Positions 45,172 to 57,534 of a stretch of 64,000 nt of DNA are shown here, in pieces. The first letter of the stretch is position 1, and the number at the start of each line of letters is the position of its first letter. The notes below the pieces were generated by a model. It ran no database searches and was not told where the DNA came from. It saw only the letters and a program-made list of their open reading frames with translations. The stretch is taken from assembly GCA_026120185.1 (NCBI GenBank), contig JANUWF010001631.1, forward strand, positions 248,001-312,000, given 5' to 3'. Position numbers and translations under genes: made by a program. This DNA comes from Voacanga thouarsii. Lineage: Eukaryota > Streptophyta > Magnoliopsida > Gentianales > Apocynaceae.

Positions 45172-46550
45172 ATGACCAGATGATCCAAAGCTGAGATAGT
45201 CGACCTTGATCCAGAAATCGAGAGAACTCTCACTAAGGTCCAGAAGGTTATATGTGAAAGGGTAAGGAAAGCAATGGAGGTAAATCAGCCCAACAATAGT
45301 GGTAATGGTGGAGCTAACAGGCAGGTGATGAATGACTTTGTAAAACCCGCAATCTCAAGTACAGGCTCTAGTATTGCACGACCTAGGATAGAGGCCAATA
45401 ATTTTGAGATAAAACCCAATGTGATCCAAATGATCTAGAATATGGCCCAGTTTGATGGGTTGCCTGAGGAAGATCCAAATGCCTATCATGAGTGTTTTTT
45501 AGAGATATGTGACACATTTAAGATGAATGGTGTTTCTGATAATGCCATCAAGCTAAGACTCTTCCATTTTTCCTTGAGAGATCAAGTAAAATCGTGGCTA
45601 AAATCTTTGCCTACCGGATCCATTACCACTTGGAATTTGCTAGTTGAAAAATTCCTGGTTAAATATTTCCCACCAGCTAGAACCTCGAAACTTAGGACTG
45701 ACAGCATTACTTTCCGACAATTAGAGGCTAAAAACCTTTATGAGTGTTGGGAGAGGTTCAAAGAGATGCTGAGAAAGTGTCCTCACCATTGATTCAAGTT
45801 AGGGATGCAAATATAGATTTTTCACAGTGGATTGAGTTTTGCTACAAGGTAATTAGTGGATGCATCTAGAGGAGGCTCCATCAATTCCAAAACCCCGGAA
45901 GAAGTATTTGATCTAATTGAAAATTTAGCCACAAATTACTATACTTGGGGAGTTCACAATCTTGAGCTCATGTACATGGAGTGCATAAGTTGGATACCAT
46001 CACTGCCTTAGAGGCAAAAGTGGAAGCACTCACACAGAAGATGGATCAATTGGTAATGTCCCTTTCCAAGGACAAGTAATGAGTGCAACTTGTGATTTTT
46101 GTGGGGAAGGGCATCCAAACCATGAGTGCCAAAGTATGGAGTCTTCGCAAGAAGTATTAGACCAAGCGGTTTTTGTAGGTAATGGTCGGCAAGGTAAAAA
46201 TCCATACGGCAATACTTACAATCCAGGTTGGAGGACTCACTCTAACTTTTCTTGGAATAACCAAAACCAACCTCGACAAGCTTATGTGAATTTCATGATG
46301 CAAAGGACTCAACCACCTTTGCGATAAAATGCCCCACCAGCCAAACTATCTTGGAAGGAAATGGTCACCAAACTGGTTAGTGGAATGGAAACACGGTTCT
46401 AAGGAATTGATGCGAGTACGACAAACTTGGAGGCATCTATGCGCAACCTGCATGGTCAAATTGGACAGTTAGCCAAACTCGTTGGTTATCGTCAACCAGG
46501 AACACTTCCAGGCAACACGGAGACCAACCCATACAACTAAGACCGTGGGA
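45172..46550 (+). pseudogene. Athila-A gag
   Basis: This is a near full-length Athila gag with a few stops. The order is a leader with EIERTLTKVQKV, then RPRIEANNFEIKPNVIQMI, a stop at about 45436, and the gag core open at 45442-45792 (MAQFDGLPEEDPNAYHECFL; KLRLFHFSLRDQVKSWLKSL; FLVKYFPPARTSKLR; YECWERFKEMLRKCPHH). A second open stretch 46079-46327 has a CCHC-like knuckle (CDFCGEGHPNHEC) and NPYGNTYNPGWRTHSNFSWN. The final block includes NLHGQIGQLAKLV and LPGNTETNP. Relatives read on into protease here, but this element stops and pol is absent. Confidence 0.9.
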
Positions 46551-47413
46551 AACGTTGATTTTTGAACTGTTTTAGTTTTTGCTGAATAATATTTTTAATT
46601 CTCGTTTGTTTCATTTAGTTAGCCATTAGTCTGCACGCTTCGTATGATTTCATGTTCCTTTGTCTCTATTTTCATTTAAATGCATTTAAAAAAAAATGAT
46701 TTTCTGGCCAGTGCTGACCGGGCATCGGGCCCAACCCATGGCCCTGGTGCCGGGTCAGCACAACCTAACATAAAAAGCGCGGGCAAAACAGGTATGACAC
46801 CAAGCCCGTTTGGCTACCACACTTAAAATGACTTTCTTGGCCATTTTTTGTTCAAAAAACATTCACCCCTCTCCATTTTTCTCTCAACTCATTGTCGGGT
46901 TCATCTTCAAAACATCACTGGATCAATTTCCATACCTCCAAAACACTTCCAAAACACAAAATCTCCACTTTGTTCTTGAAAGTTTGGATCAAAACAAGGA
47001 AAAGTCCAACATTTTTGCCCAAAATCCATTTTCAATCCTTCCATTGGGAGCATAATTTCTTCAAACTTTTTCCATAGAATCATTGCCTATGCATTGGAAA
47101 ACATTATGGTATAAATTTTCTACAATTTCTATTGTTAAGTTTTTTCTTATAAATTTTAGGTAATTTTCTATGCATTTTTGGGAAAAAATTCTTGAATATT
47201 TTCTAGTAAAGAATTTAATTGTTAAGATTGTTTTTCTTTGAGCTTGCATTGGCATGGGAATATCATGGATACTACTTTATAATTAATGCCATTCATAGTT
47301 TACATCTTTTGGAAGTGATTGAGCATGCATGCTTTGTGATTACCTTTTGGGATAAAGGATACTTGTTTAATATTTCATTTAGCCTTATGCCAATAAGCTT
47401 TGTATTATGATAT
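46551..47413 (+). other. Athila-A non-coding region with GC-rich hairpin
   Basis: Pol should follow gag here but is missing. A GC-rich inverted repeat lies at 46711-46761 (arms about 22 bp, spacer of 7 bases, ends GTGCTGACC and GGTCAGCAC). It has the same design as the LTR palindrome-pair modules. The rest is AT-rich with no gene. Confidence 0.7.
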
Positions 47414-47737
47414 AAATGGTATGGATGATTGATCATTGTGATTCTAGGCTAAATATAGTTTCCTTGAGCAATATTTAATATTATGGATACGATCAAATTG
47501 ATTGATAAGGTGTTTAGATTGGCATATGTCTTATTTTCTTTTAGGTTTGTTAGAGGGTGTTAAGCGGTGTTTAGGCTAAATGGTATGGATGATTGAGCAT
47601 TGTGATGCTAGGCTAAATATAGTTTCCTTGAGCAATATTTAATATTATGGATATGATCAAATTGATTGATAAGGTGTTTAGATTGGCATATGTCTTATTT
47701 TCTTGTAGGTTTGTTAGAGGGTGTTAAGCGGTGTTTA
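47414..47737 (+). repeat. Tandem duplication of 164 bp in Athila-A
   Basis: Copy 1 starts at 47414 and copy 2 at 47578, both with AAATGGTATGGATGATTGA, and the match extends to GCGGTGTTTA at 47737. Only a handful of differences separate the copies, so the duplication is recent relative to the element. Confidence 0.9.
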
Positions 47738-48059
47738 CTGAATATCCTGAGGTGTTTTGTGTGAGTGGTGGTGGTGTTGTATGGTGTTGTGGTTGTGAGA
47801 CGGGTGAGAGTAGAACATTTGTTGCAAAGAGTGATTTAAAAGCCTCCTACTTTTCTATTTTTATCATCTTTCTTCATCCTCCCATCATGTCTAGATGACG
47901 TAAAGGGTTAGAACCGGGGGCTAAGAGAGCTCAAGAGGCATCTTCATCTACACCATCCTTCAAGCCACTACCTATCTAACCTACCCAATTTTCTGATCCT
48001 ATGTGCTAAATTTGGTATAACAGGCACTAACATAATACAATTATAGTAGAAAAGTGATA

Positions 48060-48780
48060 TAAGCCATCATTAGACAATTCCTTGCAGCTTGCTACTATGT
48101 TTAGGCGCTTGGGGGTGGGAGCCCATCATTAGGATGGAAGGTTCTTATTGTCCAGTGCGTGTGAGAGAATTTCATACCAACATGCAGGACAAAAAGAAAA
48201 ATACTCTCCAAGTCATCTGTACCATGGTCAAAGGGATTCCCATTGAGTTTGATAGGAATAGATTAGCTCGTATTTTAGGGATCTTGGATGAGAAACCGTG
48301 GATAGCTGTGGACCATAATAACCAGAAGATCATCTTTGAACTTACCTGGGTTGTGTGGGCTATAAGGACTAGTTTTTGTTTGGGGTGAAAAGCTGAAATA
48401 GGTCAATATCAGTATTACTCCAATAATGACCTTAAGGCTTAGTGGCGTGCCCTAGTCTATATCTTTACTTTTAATGATTATCCTAAGGCTAGTGGCTTTA
48501 ATGAGTCTAGGATACTTGACCTTTATATTCTATACAAGATGAGGAGTCATGAGCCTATTCCCCTTGCTCCAATTATCATTAACTCCATGAGAAAGGTTGT
48601 GGCCTGCAATATTGCAGCCAATGTCCTCAAATTCTCTTTGGTTATTATGCGTATTTTGAAAGACTTTGGAATACGACTGGATGGGGAGTTGAGTGTGTCC
48701 ACTACTAACTATAATCTCATGATGGAGCATCCTTTAGTTCAGAGTGGGGTATCGTTATGATAAGAGTGCAAAAAAGTGGA
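48060..48780 (+). pseudogene. Athila-A second ORF (plant transposon protein-like)
   Basis: Open segments 48089-48388 and 48539-48760 lie in one general reading order. Residues VREFHTNMQDKKKNTLQVIC, then GIPIEFDRNRLARILGI and ALVYIFTFNDYP, and LKFSLVIMRILKDFGIRLDG resemble the uncharacterised 'putative plant transposon protein' domain that accompanies Athila-type gag in many plant copies. This is from memory of family patterns. Stops and a frameshift near 48390 and 48440 break it. The function of this family is unknown. Confidence 0.5.
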
Positions 48781-49580
48781 AGAGGCCATATAAGGTGCAG
48801 TATCCCAAAAGGAAGGAGCATCCCCCTGATGAATAGGAGAAAGAGGCGCCACATGCTAGACCAACCCCTCATGCTACTAGCTCTCATTCATGCACTAATT
48901 TTGAGGCATGAATAGAGTCCTAGATGGAGAGCTAGATGACTATCTTCCTCCAGCTCCGTGTTTCCATTGCCGACATTCGACACTGCAAGGACATCCAAGA
49001 TCAAAAGCTATCCACTTTGAACCAACACGTTACTAGTGCATCTTCCAATCTCAGAGCTGACCATGACGATGATGAGGATGATTCTTGACTCACTTGCTTG
49101 TATTTGATTTTCTATTATTTCTTTTTCTTTTAAATTTTAATGACCTTTACTAGCTTGTAGGTGTCTTTACTTTAATTTTTTTTATCTTATTTTTATTTTC
49201 TTTTTGTAGATTTATGTTTTCTTTCTTTTATTTCTTAGTGTATATTAAAAACCGGTGGCACGAAAATGTAATGGAAGTATTTTCTTCATTTTTACTCTTT
49301 TTCTTTCTTCATCTTGGTCTTCTTGGCTGTACTTTTATTATTTTATCTTTGACCATTGAGGATAATATCCAGTTTAAGTGTTGGGAGGAGAATAAAGGTT
49401 GAAGAAATGCTATTCCATATTATTTTGGTGAATATATTTTGTGTATTTTATGTTTGTGATAATTTTTTTTCCAAAATTTCAGTGGTTTCATTGTTAAGCA
49501 AGGTTGTAATTCTTTTTCTTAATTGGATAGAAGTTTTGTCATGCATTAGGTGGAGTTTGATGAAATTGGTTTTATTGGAA
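48781..49580 (+). other. Athila-A 3' internal non-coding region, left part
   Basis: A short charged stretch (about 48781-49087) may be the decayed end of the second ORF. The T-rich region after it has no coding signal. A PPT-like motif lies near 49350-49387 (TTGAGGATAATATCCAGTTT, then AAGTGTTGGGAGG). The block is interrupted by the solo LTR at 49586. Confidence 0.65.
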
Positions 49581-49585
49581 AAGAT

Positions 49586-52500
49586 TGTAACACCCCACGA
49601 CTACGTACCCTAAAAGGGCGGGGATGTCGCCCCGTCCCGTAGGACAAGAGGTCTTTAGAACGAGGTATAAAATATAAAGGCAATCTCCAAAAGGATCAAC
49701 TTAGATAAATAAAAAAATATTCTTATTACATAAGGCTCAACTTGGAGCAAAACGGAATAAAACAAAATATTGTTTAGAAGCATAAGCAATAAATATCTCC
49801 TAGAACGGATAGAGAAAATAGCAAAAGCTTCAACTATTACATGCCCCGCTGACTCAGCACAGTCTATCCCCTGAAAACATGATGTAAAACAGTGTGAAAA
49901 TAAATCTCAGTAAGTCCTATGTGTGCACATGGTGTTTTTAAATAGTTCGTGTATGCAAAGTATAAAACATTTGTAAAAATAATTTGGCAAGTCATAAACA
50001 ATCTCTTTTCGCAAGGAGTGGGTTTTTCTCATTATCACACTTTGTACAAAATAAATCCTCCACTCGGATAAAAGTCATGTTACCACACGTTGGGCTCCAT
50101 GAGAACAAATTGGCCAAGGCACCACACTTTGTGCACCTTGTCCGGACCAGATTACCACACGTTGGGCATTCTGATCAAGGTGAGTGTACAGCCCACCGGG
50201 TGAGATACTCCTCCATCTCTACACCCAACAAAACCATCCGGGTGTCCATGCCTGGAATGTAAATAATACCTTTCAGGTATAATGCTAGCTCGGACTGGCT
50301 TGACCAACCAACATTGTCGCCTTTTCAAGCAGAGTTCATCTTCTGGAGGTGGCCTCCTGCCAGAAGACTTACGCTAGCCCTCCAAGACTAGTATTGTTAG
50401 CCTACCCTTATTGAGTACTCAACGAACATATCCGTCAATTCCTGATTCAAAATATTTTCAAACCTTGGCTTTGTAAAATGTGGTTTTCTTTAAAAGAGAT
50501 TTCTAAAAATTTAATGAAAAGAATAGTTTTCTTGCTAAAATCGTTAGTTTGACAAAACCGTTTAAAGAATAAATATCCACGTTTACAACCCAAGCAAACA
50601 TAGTTTAACAATAGCTTTACAAAGCTTCACAACATGGACTTGCCATCACAACATTTAACAAAATAGTTTATAAAAGGACTTACCATCACAACGTTTAATA
50701 AAAGAGTTTATGCAAGGACTTACTTGATATGCCTCAGATAAATGCGATAAAAATCACCGCTAGCTTTCCTCAATTATCCACCTGATCTAAGCCATATAAT
50801 ATCATGATCAGGGTCTCAATTAATTCAAACATGCTCTAATCCCATTTATTTTCATAACAATTCGCAATCTCATATTTAATTCCAAGTAAACTATTCAATC
50901 CCCAAAGATCAAATACTATGACCACATGTTTATCTCGCTAATAAACACCATTACACTTTACTTTCGACATCAAGGGAGGGTATTCCCTTACCTTGCAACT
51001 ACCGGGTAATGAGGTTTCGATGCTCATATGGTGATCGTCCCGAGTTCGCTTGAGAAGAAGAGAGAAGCTGCCTCCTTTGCTTTAGTTGACCGAAAATTTA
51101 GGAAGAAGAGGAAATCAGCCTCTATAGGGCGTGATTTAAGGGTAGAAGAAAGAGAAAAGAATCATTAGAGAAAACGGCATCAAAAGGTTGAAAGGATTTG
51201 TGCTTACCTTAGGGTGTGTTCGATTTTTGCTTGGAATAACTCTTGTGGTTTCGAAAATTTTGCAGAGAGAAGTTGCTGAAATTTTCATGTAGAATGGAGA
51301 GGGTAAATGGTGGTTATGATTTAAAGTTGGAGAAGATTGTTTTAGCGTTAGATGGTGATGTTTATATAGACTCCTAATGGCTTTAGGTTTCTTGGATAGC
51401 AAAGGCGGAATTTCCAGCTTGCGCGCGCCTCCTTGCTGCCGATTTTAGGGGAGTTTTATGGAGGAAAAAATTCTGCAATTTGCTCCTCTATGCTGGCCGA
51501 AATACTGCTCAAAGGAAGGGCTGAATGTGTTCAGAATTTTTGGCCAAACAAGGAAGAGTTTGAGTGAGTTTTGATGACTGAAAAATCCTTTGCAAGTGCT
51601 GTGAAAATTCTGTGCAAGTGTAGCAAGTTTTGGACTGGTTTGGCTGCTATAATTCTACCAAAATTTCCAGAGGAAAATTGAGGGTTTTTGGTGCTGAAAA
51701 TAGCTTGTTCATTTGGGGTTTTCAGTGAAGGATGTGTGCAGAATTTCGGTTGAAGTAGGAACATAAAGATGACCGAAAATCCTGCACAAAGCTGTCCGAA
51801 TTTTCTGTGTATATGCTGGACGAATTTCAGTGTTTTTGTGTGAATAAAATTCTAATTTTGTGCAGCTAAGGTAGTTGAATTGTTAAGGATTATTCTAGGT
51901 GGTTTGAGCTAGGATTTTCAGAGTTGGATTGTAGCTAAAGATGGCTGGAATTTCGAACAGTTTATGTAGATTCAAAGCTGCCGAAATTCAGCTAGGAAAA
52001 GGAAGAAATCCTAGTTGAATTTGGATTGAAATAAAATCTGGTTTTATCAAGGATTTGGATAAGATTTCCTCTAGTCCTAGAAGAGTTTGGATTGAGCTAA
52101 AGGTGCTCCAAGGTGGCGAACAAAATCTGGAAAAATTTCCAGAATATTTCCAGCTTATGGTTTCCGAAAATTCAAGGGAACAAAAGCTGAAAATAAAACA
52201 TACTTTATCCTTATCTAAAATCCTTGAACTTATGAGTTAAATATAGAGTCTTACTCCTATGGAAGTGACGTTTAATCCCAAAGAAAATATCTAAGACTTT
52301 AGTTAAAATATTTCTCTAAAACAATTAAATAAATAAAAGGATTATGGCTAGAATTCTTGAAAAGGTAAAATAAGATTTTTCCCTAATATATTCCCTAACT
52401 CTAATATTCATCAAGAAGAGTTTTATACCACTTGAAATTCTTCACAATGTCCTAGCTAGGTTTTTTCGAAAATCCTAAGGAACACAAGCTGAAAATTAAA

Positions 52501-52987
52501 GGTGAACTTTATTCACATCAAAGTCCTTGAATTTAGGAAATAAATATAGAGACTTATTTCCTTGGAGTGAAAATACTAAAATTTCTCTAGGATAGCTAGA
52601 TTCTTTTTCGGTCAAGATAAGAAACGGTCTAAAGAAAAGAATTTCAAGAAGAGAAACTTACTTCACAAAAGGTAGGATTCGAACTCGGGTCACCAAAGGA
52701 AATCACCAACCTCCCCGCTATTCCAAAATACCTCCAATGCTAATTTTTCTACAAGAAGTTCTTACCACCCCAATACTCATCCTTCCAAATCTTCGACCAA
52801 ACCTCCCTTAACCAAATCTTTAACAACACAACTATTTCACGTCAATTAATTCAAATGCAAGAGTAACGGAAAAATTCACATGCATCCATGCAAATAAAAT
52901 TATTCTAGCTACCACATAAAATGCAAGATGCTATGCAATGCATGACTTTTTCCCATAGTCAAAGGTGGTTTTGGGCGGGGTATTACA
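49586..52987 (-). repeat. Solo LTR of the Gypsy-1 family in Athila-A
   Basis: This is 3402 bp, bounded by TGTAACACCCC and GGGGTATTACA, with a perfect 5-bp duplication AAGAT (49581-49585 and 52988-52992). It aligns with 6804-10123 in the same orientation. The flanks rejoin to the sequence seen uninterrupted (inverted) at about 37615-37690 in Athila-B. It keeps the splice donor (50990/50991), hairpin (50340-50366), palindrome (50412-50421) and B-box (52676-52687, 311 bp from the LTR start). The 40-bp repeat has two units here. Confidence 0.94.
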
Positions 52988-52992
52988 AAGAT

Positions 52993-53913
52993 AGTTTGCA
53001 AGAGTTGAGAATTTTGATTAATCTTGTTTATGCATTGGTGTTTGAATGTTGTTTGACTTATCTAGTTGAAATATAGAAGATATGATGAATATCAGAAGAG
53101 TTTATTGGCTAACTTTTGTATTATGAATTTAAATTTTGCTAGCATTGAGTTATGATGGAAAAAAATGTGAGTTGAAAAAAAGATCTTTGAGAGGAAAGAT
53201 TGAGGAGAATGTTGAAAATTTTTTATTTGAGTTGAAGAGAAAAACAATAAGTGCAAATAACACTATTGTTGGTGTGAATTGAGAAAAGGCTCTTATTAAT
53301 GATCTTTGAAGACGTTTAGCTGAAAAAGGGGGTCAATATGCGGAGATGTAGCCAGCGTTTTTGGTGCACTCTCTTGAGGCTATCCTAAAGCCAAAAAGGC
53401 AAGGAAGAGCATAGAAAAAAGAATTGTGGAAAAAAATGATGAGCGATGACTGTAAAGGGGGCCAATACAATATGTGAAGAGAAATCTATGCACTTAAGGC
53501 TATCAATTTCCTAAGTCATTAAAAAACATTTTGAGAGAAAAAAATTGTAGTGCTTTCTTGGCATCATAACTTCAGTGTGTAATTTTTGGATTTATAATGC
53601 TTGAGTTGGTAGATGGCTTGATCTATGCGATTCATGTTATCTATATTTTTACTTGAAGAGTGAAATAATTTTCCTAGACTAAAGTATGCACTTGATTAAT
53701 TTGACATCAAAAGTTTTATGATATCTTGGCCAATGTTTCAAGGTTTGAAATTATTTTCAAAGGGTATGAAAGACAAGGGTTATATTTAAAGTTGGAAAGG
53801 AAGACTTGATCTTTGCTATGATAATGAAAGGAAGACTTGTTTTTTCTAGATAATTTTTCATGGACTAAACGGTTTTGCTTGGGGACAAGCAAATGTTCAA
53901 GTGTGGGGGAATG
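52993..53913 (+). other. Athila-A 3' internal non-coding region and PPT
   Basis: This non-coding sequence is homologous to the antisense block 36722-37640 of Athila-B. It ends in AAGTGTGGGGGAATG (53899-53913), the PPT before the 3' LTR. Confidence 0.8.
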
Positions 53914-54031
53914 TGATAGGGGATAAAATCGCTATTTTTTCCCCTAGTTAATTGATGGTGTTTTAAGATACATTTGTTATAATAACTAGGCATATTCCTT
54001 CCTATTTGACACTTTACTTGTAAAAGGTGTT
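53914..54031 (+). repeat. Athila-A 3' LTR, first part
   Basis: The first 118 bp of the LTR (TGATAGGGGATAAAATC) are cut by Athila-C, whose GTGTT duplication starts at 54027. Confidence 0.88.
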
Positions 54032-55524
54032 TTATGTGTTTGAATTTGGGTATAAAAATCATATAAAAAATAAGCACATTCCCAATCAAGTTTAAATTAA
54101 AACGTTAACCCCAAATTACACATATGAGCAAACGTACTAATCATTAAACATAGTATAGGGTTCAAACGAGTGTCGATCCTCCAAGAACAAGTATGCATTA
54201 ATCATTTTTATTTCGTTGTTTAACCGACTAAATAAAAAGAAATAAATAGGAAAAAAATAAAACAAAACAAAATAAAATAATATATACATGTCAATGATGG
54301 AGAGTTATGTAACTTAAACCATTATTTTGTCAAACATGATCTTAAAGTACCTAATCATCATCATAACTAATCATTCTATTGGCATCATAAAGGATTAAGA
54401 TAGATTCGCTTCTTCAATCAATCTATGAAATCACTATCTTCTAGATAAATTAGCATTACTTAGTCTGTCTTAACTAATTCACCCAAAAGACTCATTAAAC
54501 ACAATCGTTGTTTAAATTTCTGTGGTCTAGGCAAACTTAAAACATGAAGTAAACCAATGAATCCTTGGTCGATGCAAACATCAATTAACCTTTAATTTTC
54601 CAATTCTTAGCAATTAAACTCTTTGGTCTAGCAAGTTAATGGGAAGAAACAACTAGTTAATCTTATAATAAGCACAAGTAATTAAATATAAAGAATAACA
54701 ATCAATTAATCAAAAGATCAAAGTAACTCTAAAAATCACGAATATCGAAACAGTGTTAAGTTACAATAAAACAATTAACACATCATTGTTCAAGACAAAG
54801 AAAACAAAGTTAAAAGAAAGCACTTATAGACAAGCCTCCTTCTTCTTCATTCGTAAACCCTCTCGTACAATCCCCCTTGAACTAAAAAATTTCTCCTTTA
54901 ATTTGAGTGATTTTCTATTTTGATCTGTGAATCCTCCCCTTTTTTCTTATGCTTTTCCTCTATTTATAGGCTTTAGAAGTGCCTAAAATTGTTCCTCTAG
55001 GGTTTCTGGCAGACTAGAAGTAGGAAAATACTAAAACTCTACGAATTGCAACAAAAAAAAAAAATGCGCACAAAAATTGAGTTACAGCCTCAGCATCATG
55101 GTACAGCCGACGCCGCCTATCCTGCCTAGGGCCAGCGCCGGTTATAGTCTATTTCTCCAGTCGTTTGTCGATTTTTCTTCATTTTCACGCCAATACTTCT
55201 AGAGTGCAGCCGGCGCTGCCTCTAGCCTTCCAACCAGCACTAGTTCGATTCTGTTCCTCCCTGTTTCATCAATATTTTATTTTCTCGAAGTGTGTGCTAG
55301 TAGCATGTGACCGGCGCTAGTTCCCCTGTCCTGGCCGGCGGCGCCTTTGTTCTATTTTGTGACATTTTTGTCTTATTTTACCCCTAAAATCTAAAATAAT
55401 ACACAAAATACCTTTCCAATAGTAAAATATCAGATACCATGGAATATGACCAGCTATTGCACAAAATGTTACACAAAATAACCTCAAATAACTTGGAAAT
55501 ATATGGCTAATTTAGGCCCTATCA
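54032..55524 (-). repeat. Athila-C 3' LTR
   Basis: This is 1493 bp. The minus strand starts TGATAGGGCC at 55524. GC-rich modules at about 55080-55340 (such as GCCGGCGCTG and GGCCGGCGGC) resemble those of the other Athila LTRs in layout but not in sequence. A PPT-like AAGTGTGGAGGAACG precedes it on the minus strand (55525-55539). Confidence 0.9.
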
Positions 55525-57529
55525 CGTTCCTCCACACTTAGCTCTTTGCTTATCCTTAAGCAAAGTATCAAAGACCTGTAGGAAAAACACAAGGTTTCAA
55601 AAAAAAAAAAATCACTCAATCAATTCCAAAACAATATCTCCAATCCTTTCTTTATTCAAGACAACAAAACATATGCTACTATATCTTTCATAACAAATGC
55701 AAGACTTGTGTAACTGAAGAATGACTAGTAGAACCATCCCAATACTTAGCATCATTCTCAAACCTTCGGAAAGAATTTAGTTCAAAAGAAATACGCATTC
55801 CATAAGCTTACTTTTCCTACACTCTCTCCACTAATCTGAGACATATCATGATTCTATTTAGGTAAAGTAGGACTTTTAAGCTTGTAATGTAAGGCTAAAG
55901 GGTTTGTAATGTAGCTTGTCAAATGAATGATATAGGAAAATCAAGTATCAAAGAAGATGAGAGTTTGCAAGACAAGTATAAACAAAATGTACCAATAGAT
56001 TCCAAACTCTTCTTGCTCGCCTACTCCAAAATCAATCAAAAACCCATAACCTTGTATAGAAATCATAAGATAGTTCAAGCAAATATTGCATTCTTTTTTT
56101 TCAACTACTCTTAACTTATCATTCATATTACACAAGATCATGAAAAATTTCAGCAATTTTCATTCCAACATTCTTCCTGTGCTCTTTCTTTTCTTTCTTT
56201 CTTCCAACTTTTCTTTTCAAATGCTGCTTTTGTTTGCTTTTGAGTTTATTTTGTTACCAGCTTTTTGTTCCCTCTTTCTTTTTCTTCCTCTTTTCTCCTT
56301 TCCCAATTCCATCTTGACAAATGATGCATGACTGAAAGTAACAAGTCATGACCTTTACACAAGTATTATTCCTCACAATTCATCTACTTGTACTTTCATC
56401 CATCAAGAGCAATCAAAGATTTGGAAGAATTATAAAACTCTCAGAAAGAAGTAATAGACAAAGTATGATAACGGGTTTAAGAAAAAAATTAACAATTTAG
56501 CCTTAAAATAGGCACTGGGATAGTATAAAATAGGTAGGCTTGAAAAGCTCTATCCAAAGAAGGCCTATTACCGTCATCCCTAAGTTAAATCATGAATGTC
56601 TTTCTTTTTTCACCTCAAGAGGTATTCAAGTAAGTTCTAGAATGCTTAATGATTTTTAGTGAAAAAACAGGTTTAAGAACAATGTAAAGCATTTGATCAA
56701 GAACTACTTAGTCCAAGTGCGTGCAAAAAGTCATGCATAAGCTACAAATAATATAGAACATATGTTCTATGATTTAGCACAAATACATGCATTAAAAATA
56801 CAACTTAAAAGCTTACAAAAAAAAAAATGCTCAAAAAGTTTGTTCAAAGAAGAATTTTAAGAATGAAGCATAGAAGAATGAAGCATGGAAGAATTCTCAA
56901 CCACTCCCTCACACTTAAACTGGACATTGTCCTCAATGGCCAAATAAATAGAGCCAAGAAACACTGCCACGGGACTAAAAATAAAGGGGAAGAAGAAAGT
57001 AAAGAAGATACTGTCATGATAGCATGGCTCTAATTTTCCAAACTTTGTGCTCACAATAAAATTATTTCTCAATTTGAAAATATTTCAAAGTAGCTCAATA
57101 CTAAGAAAACACCAAGATAATTGATAAAAACTTGAACAAAGTATATTACCAAACCATTCCCCCATACATAAAATGGACAATGTCCTCATTGGCAAAAAAT
57201 AAACACAAAAAAGCATCTCCAAAGGGACCAAAAATAATAATGTGTTAGAAAGTTTAAGTAATACTTCCCAAGCGCAATAATGCTCCAATAGATATCCAAA
57301 CTTGAGGTAAAGATAAGGGCTTGCCCAAGAGGACTTTATTCCTATAAAATAAAACATAAATAAAAGCACAAGGAGAATAATAATAAAATAAAAACATACC
57401 TAAATAAAAGAAAACAAACCAAAGAAAAAGACTAAAAAAAAAACAAAAACTTTTTACACTTATCCTGTTTCCTCATCAAACTTTTTGAAAAGAAATTAAA
57501 GCTCAAAATAAAAGATAAGCATGATGAAT
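55525..57529 (-). other. Athila-C interior, 3' part (non-coding)
   Basis: This is about 2 kb with no supported gene. Further PPT-like motifs occur on the minus strand at about 56903-56942 (GAGGACAATGTCCAGTTTAA, then GTGTGAGGGAG) and 57151-57190 (GAGGACATTGTCCATTTTAT, then GTATGGGGGAAT). Confidence 0.7.
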
Positions 57530-57534
57530 GTAGA

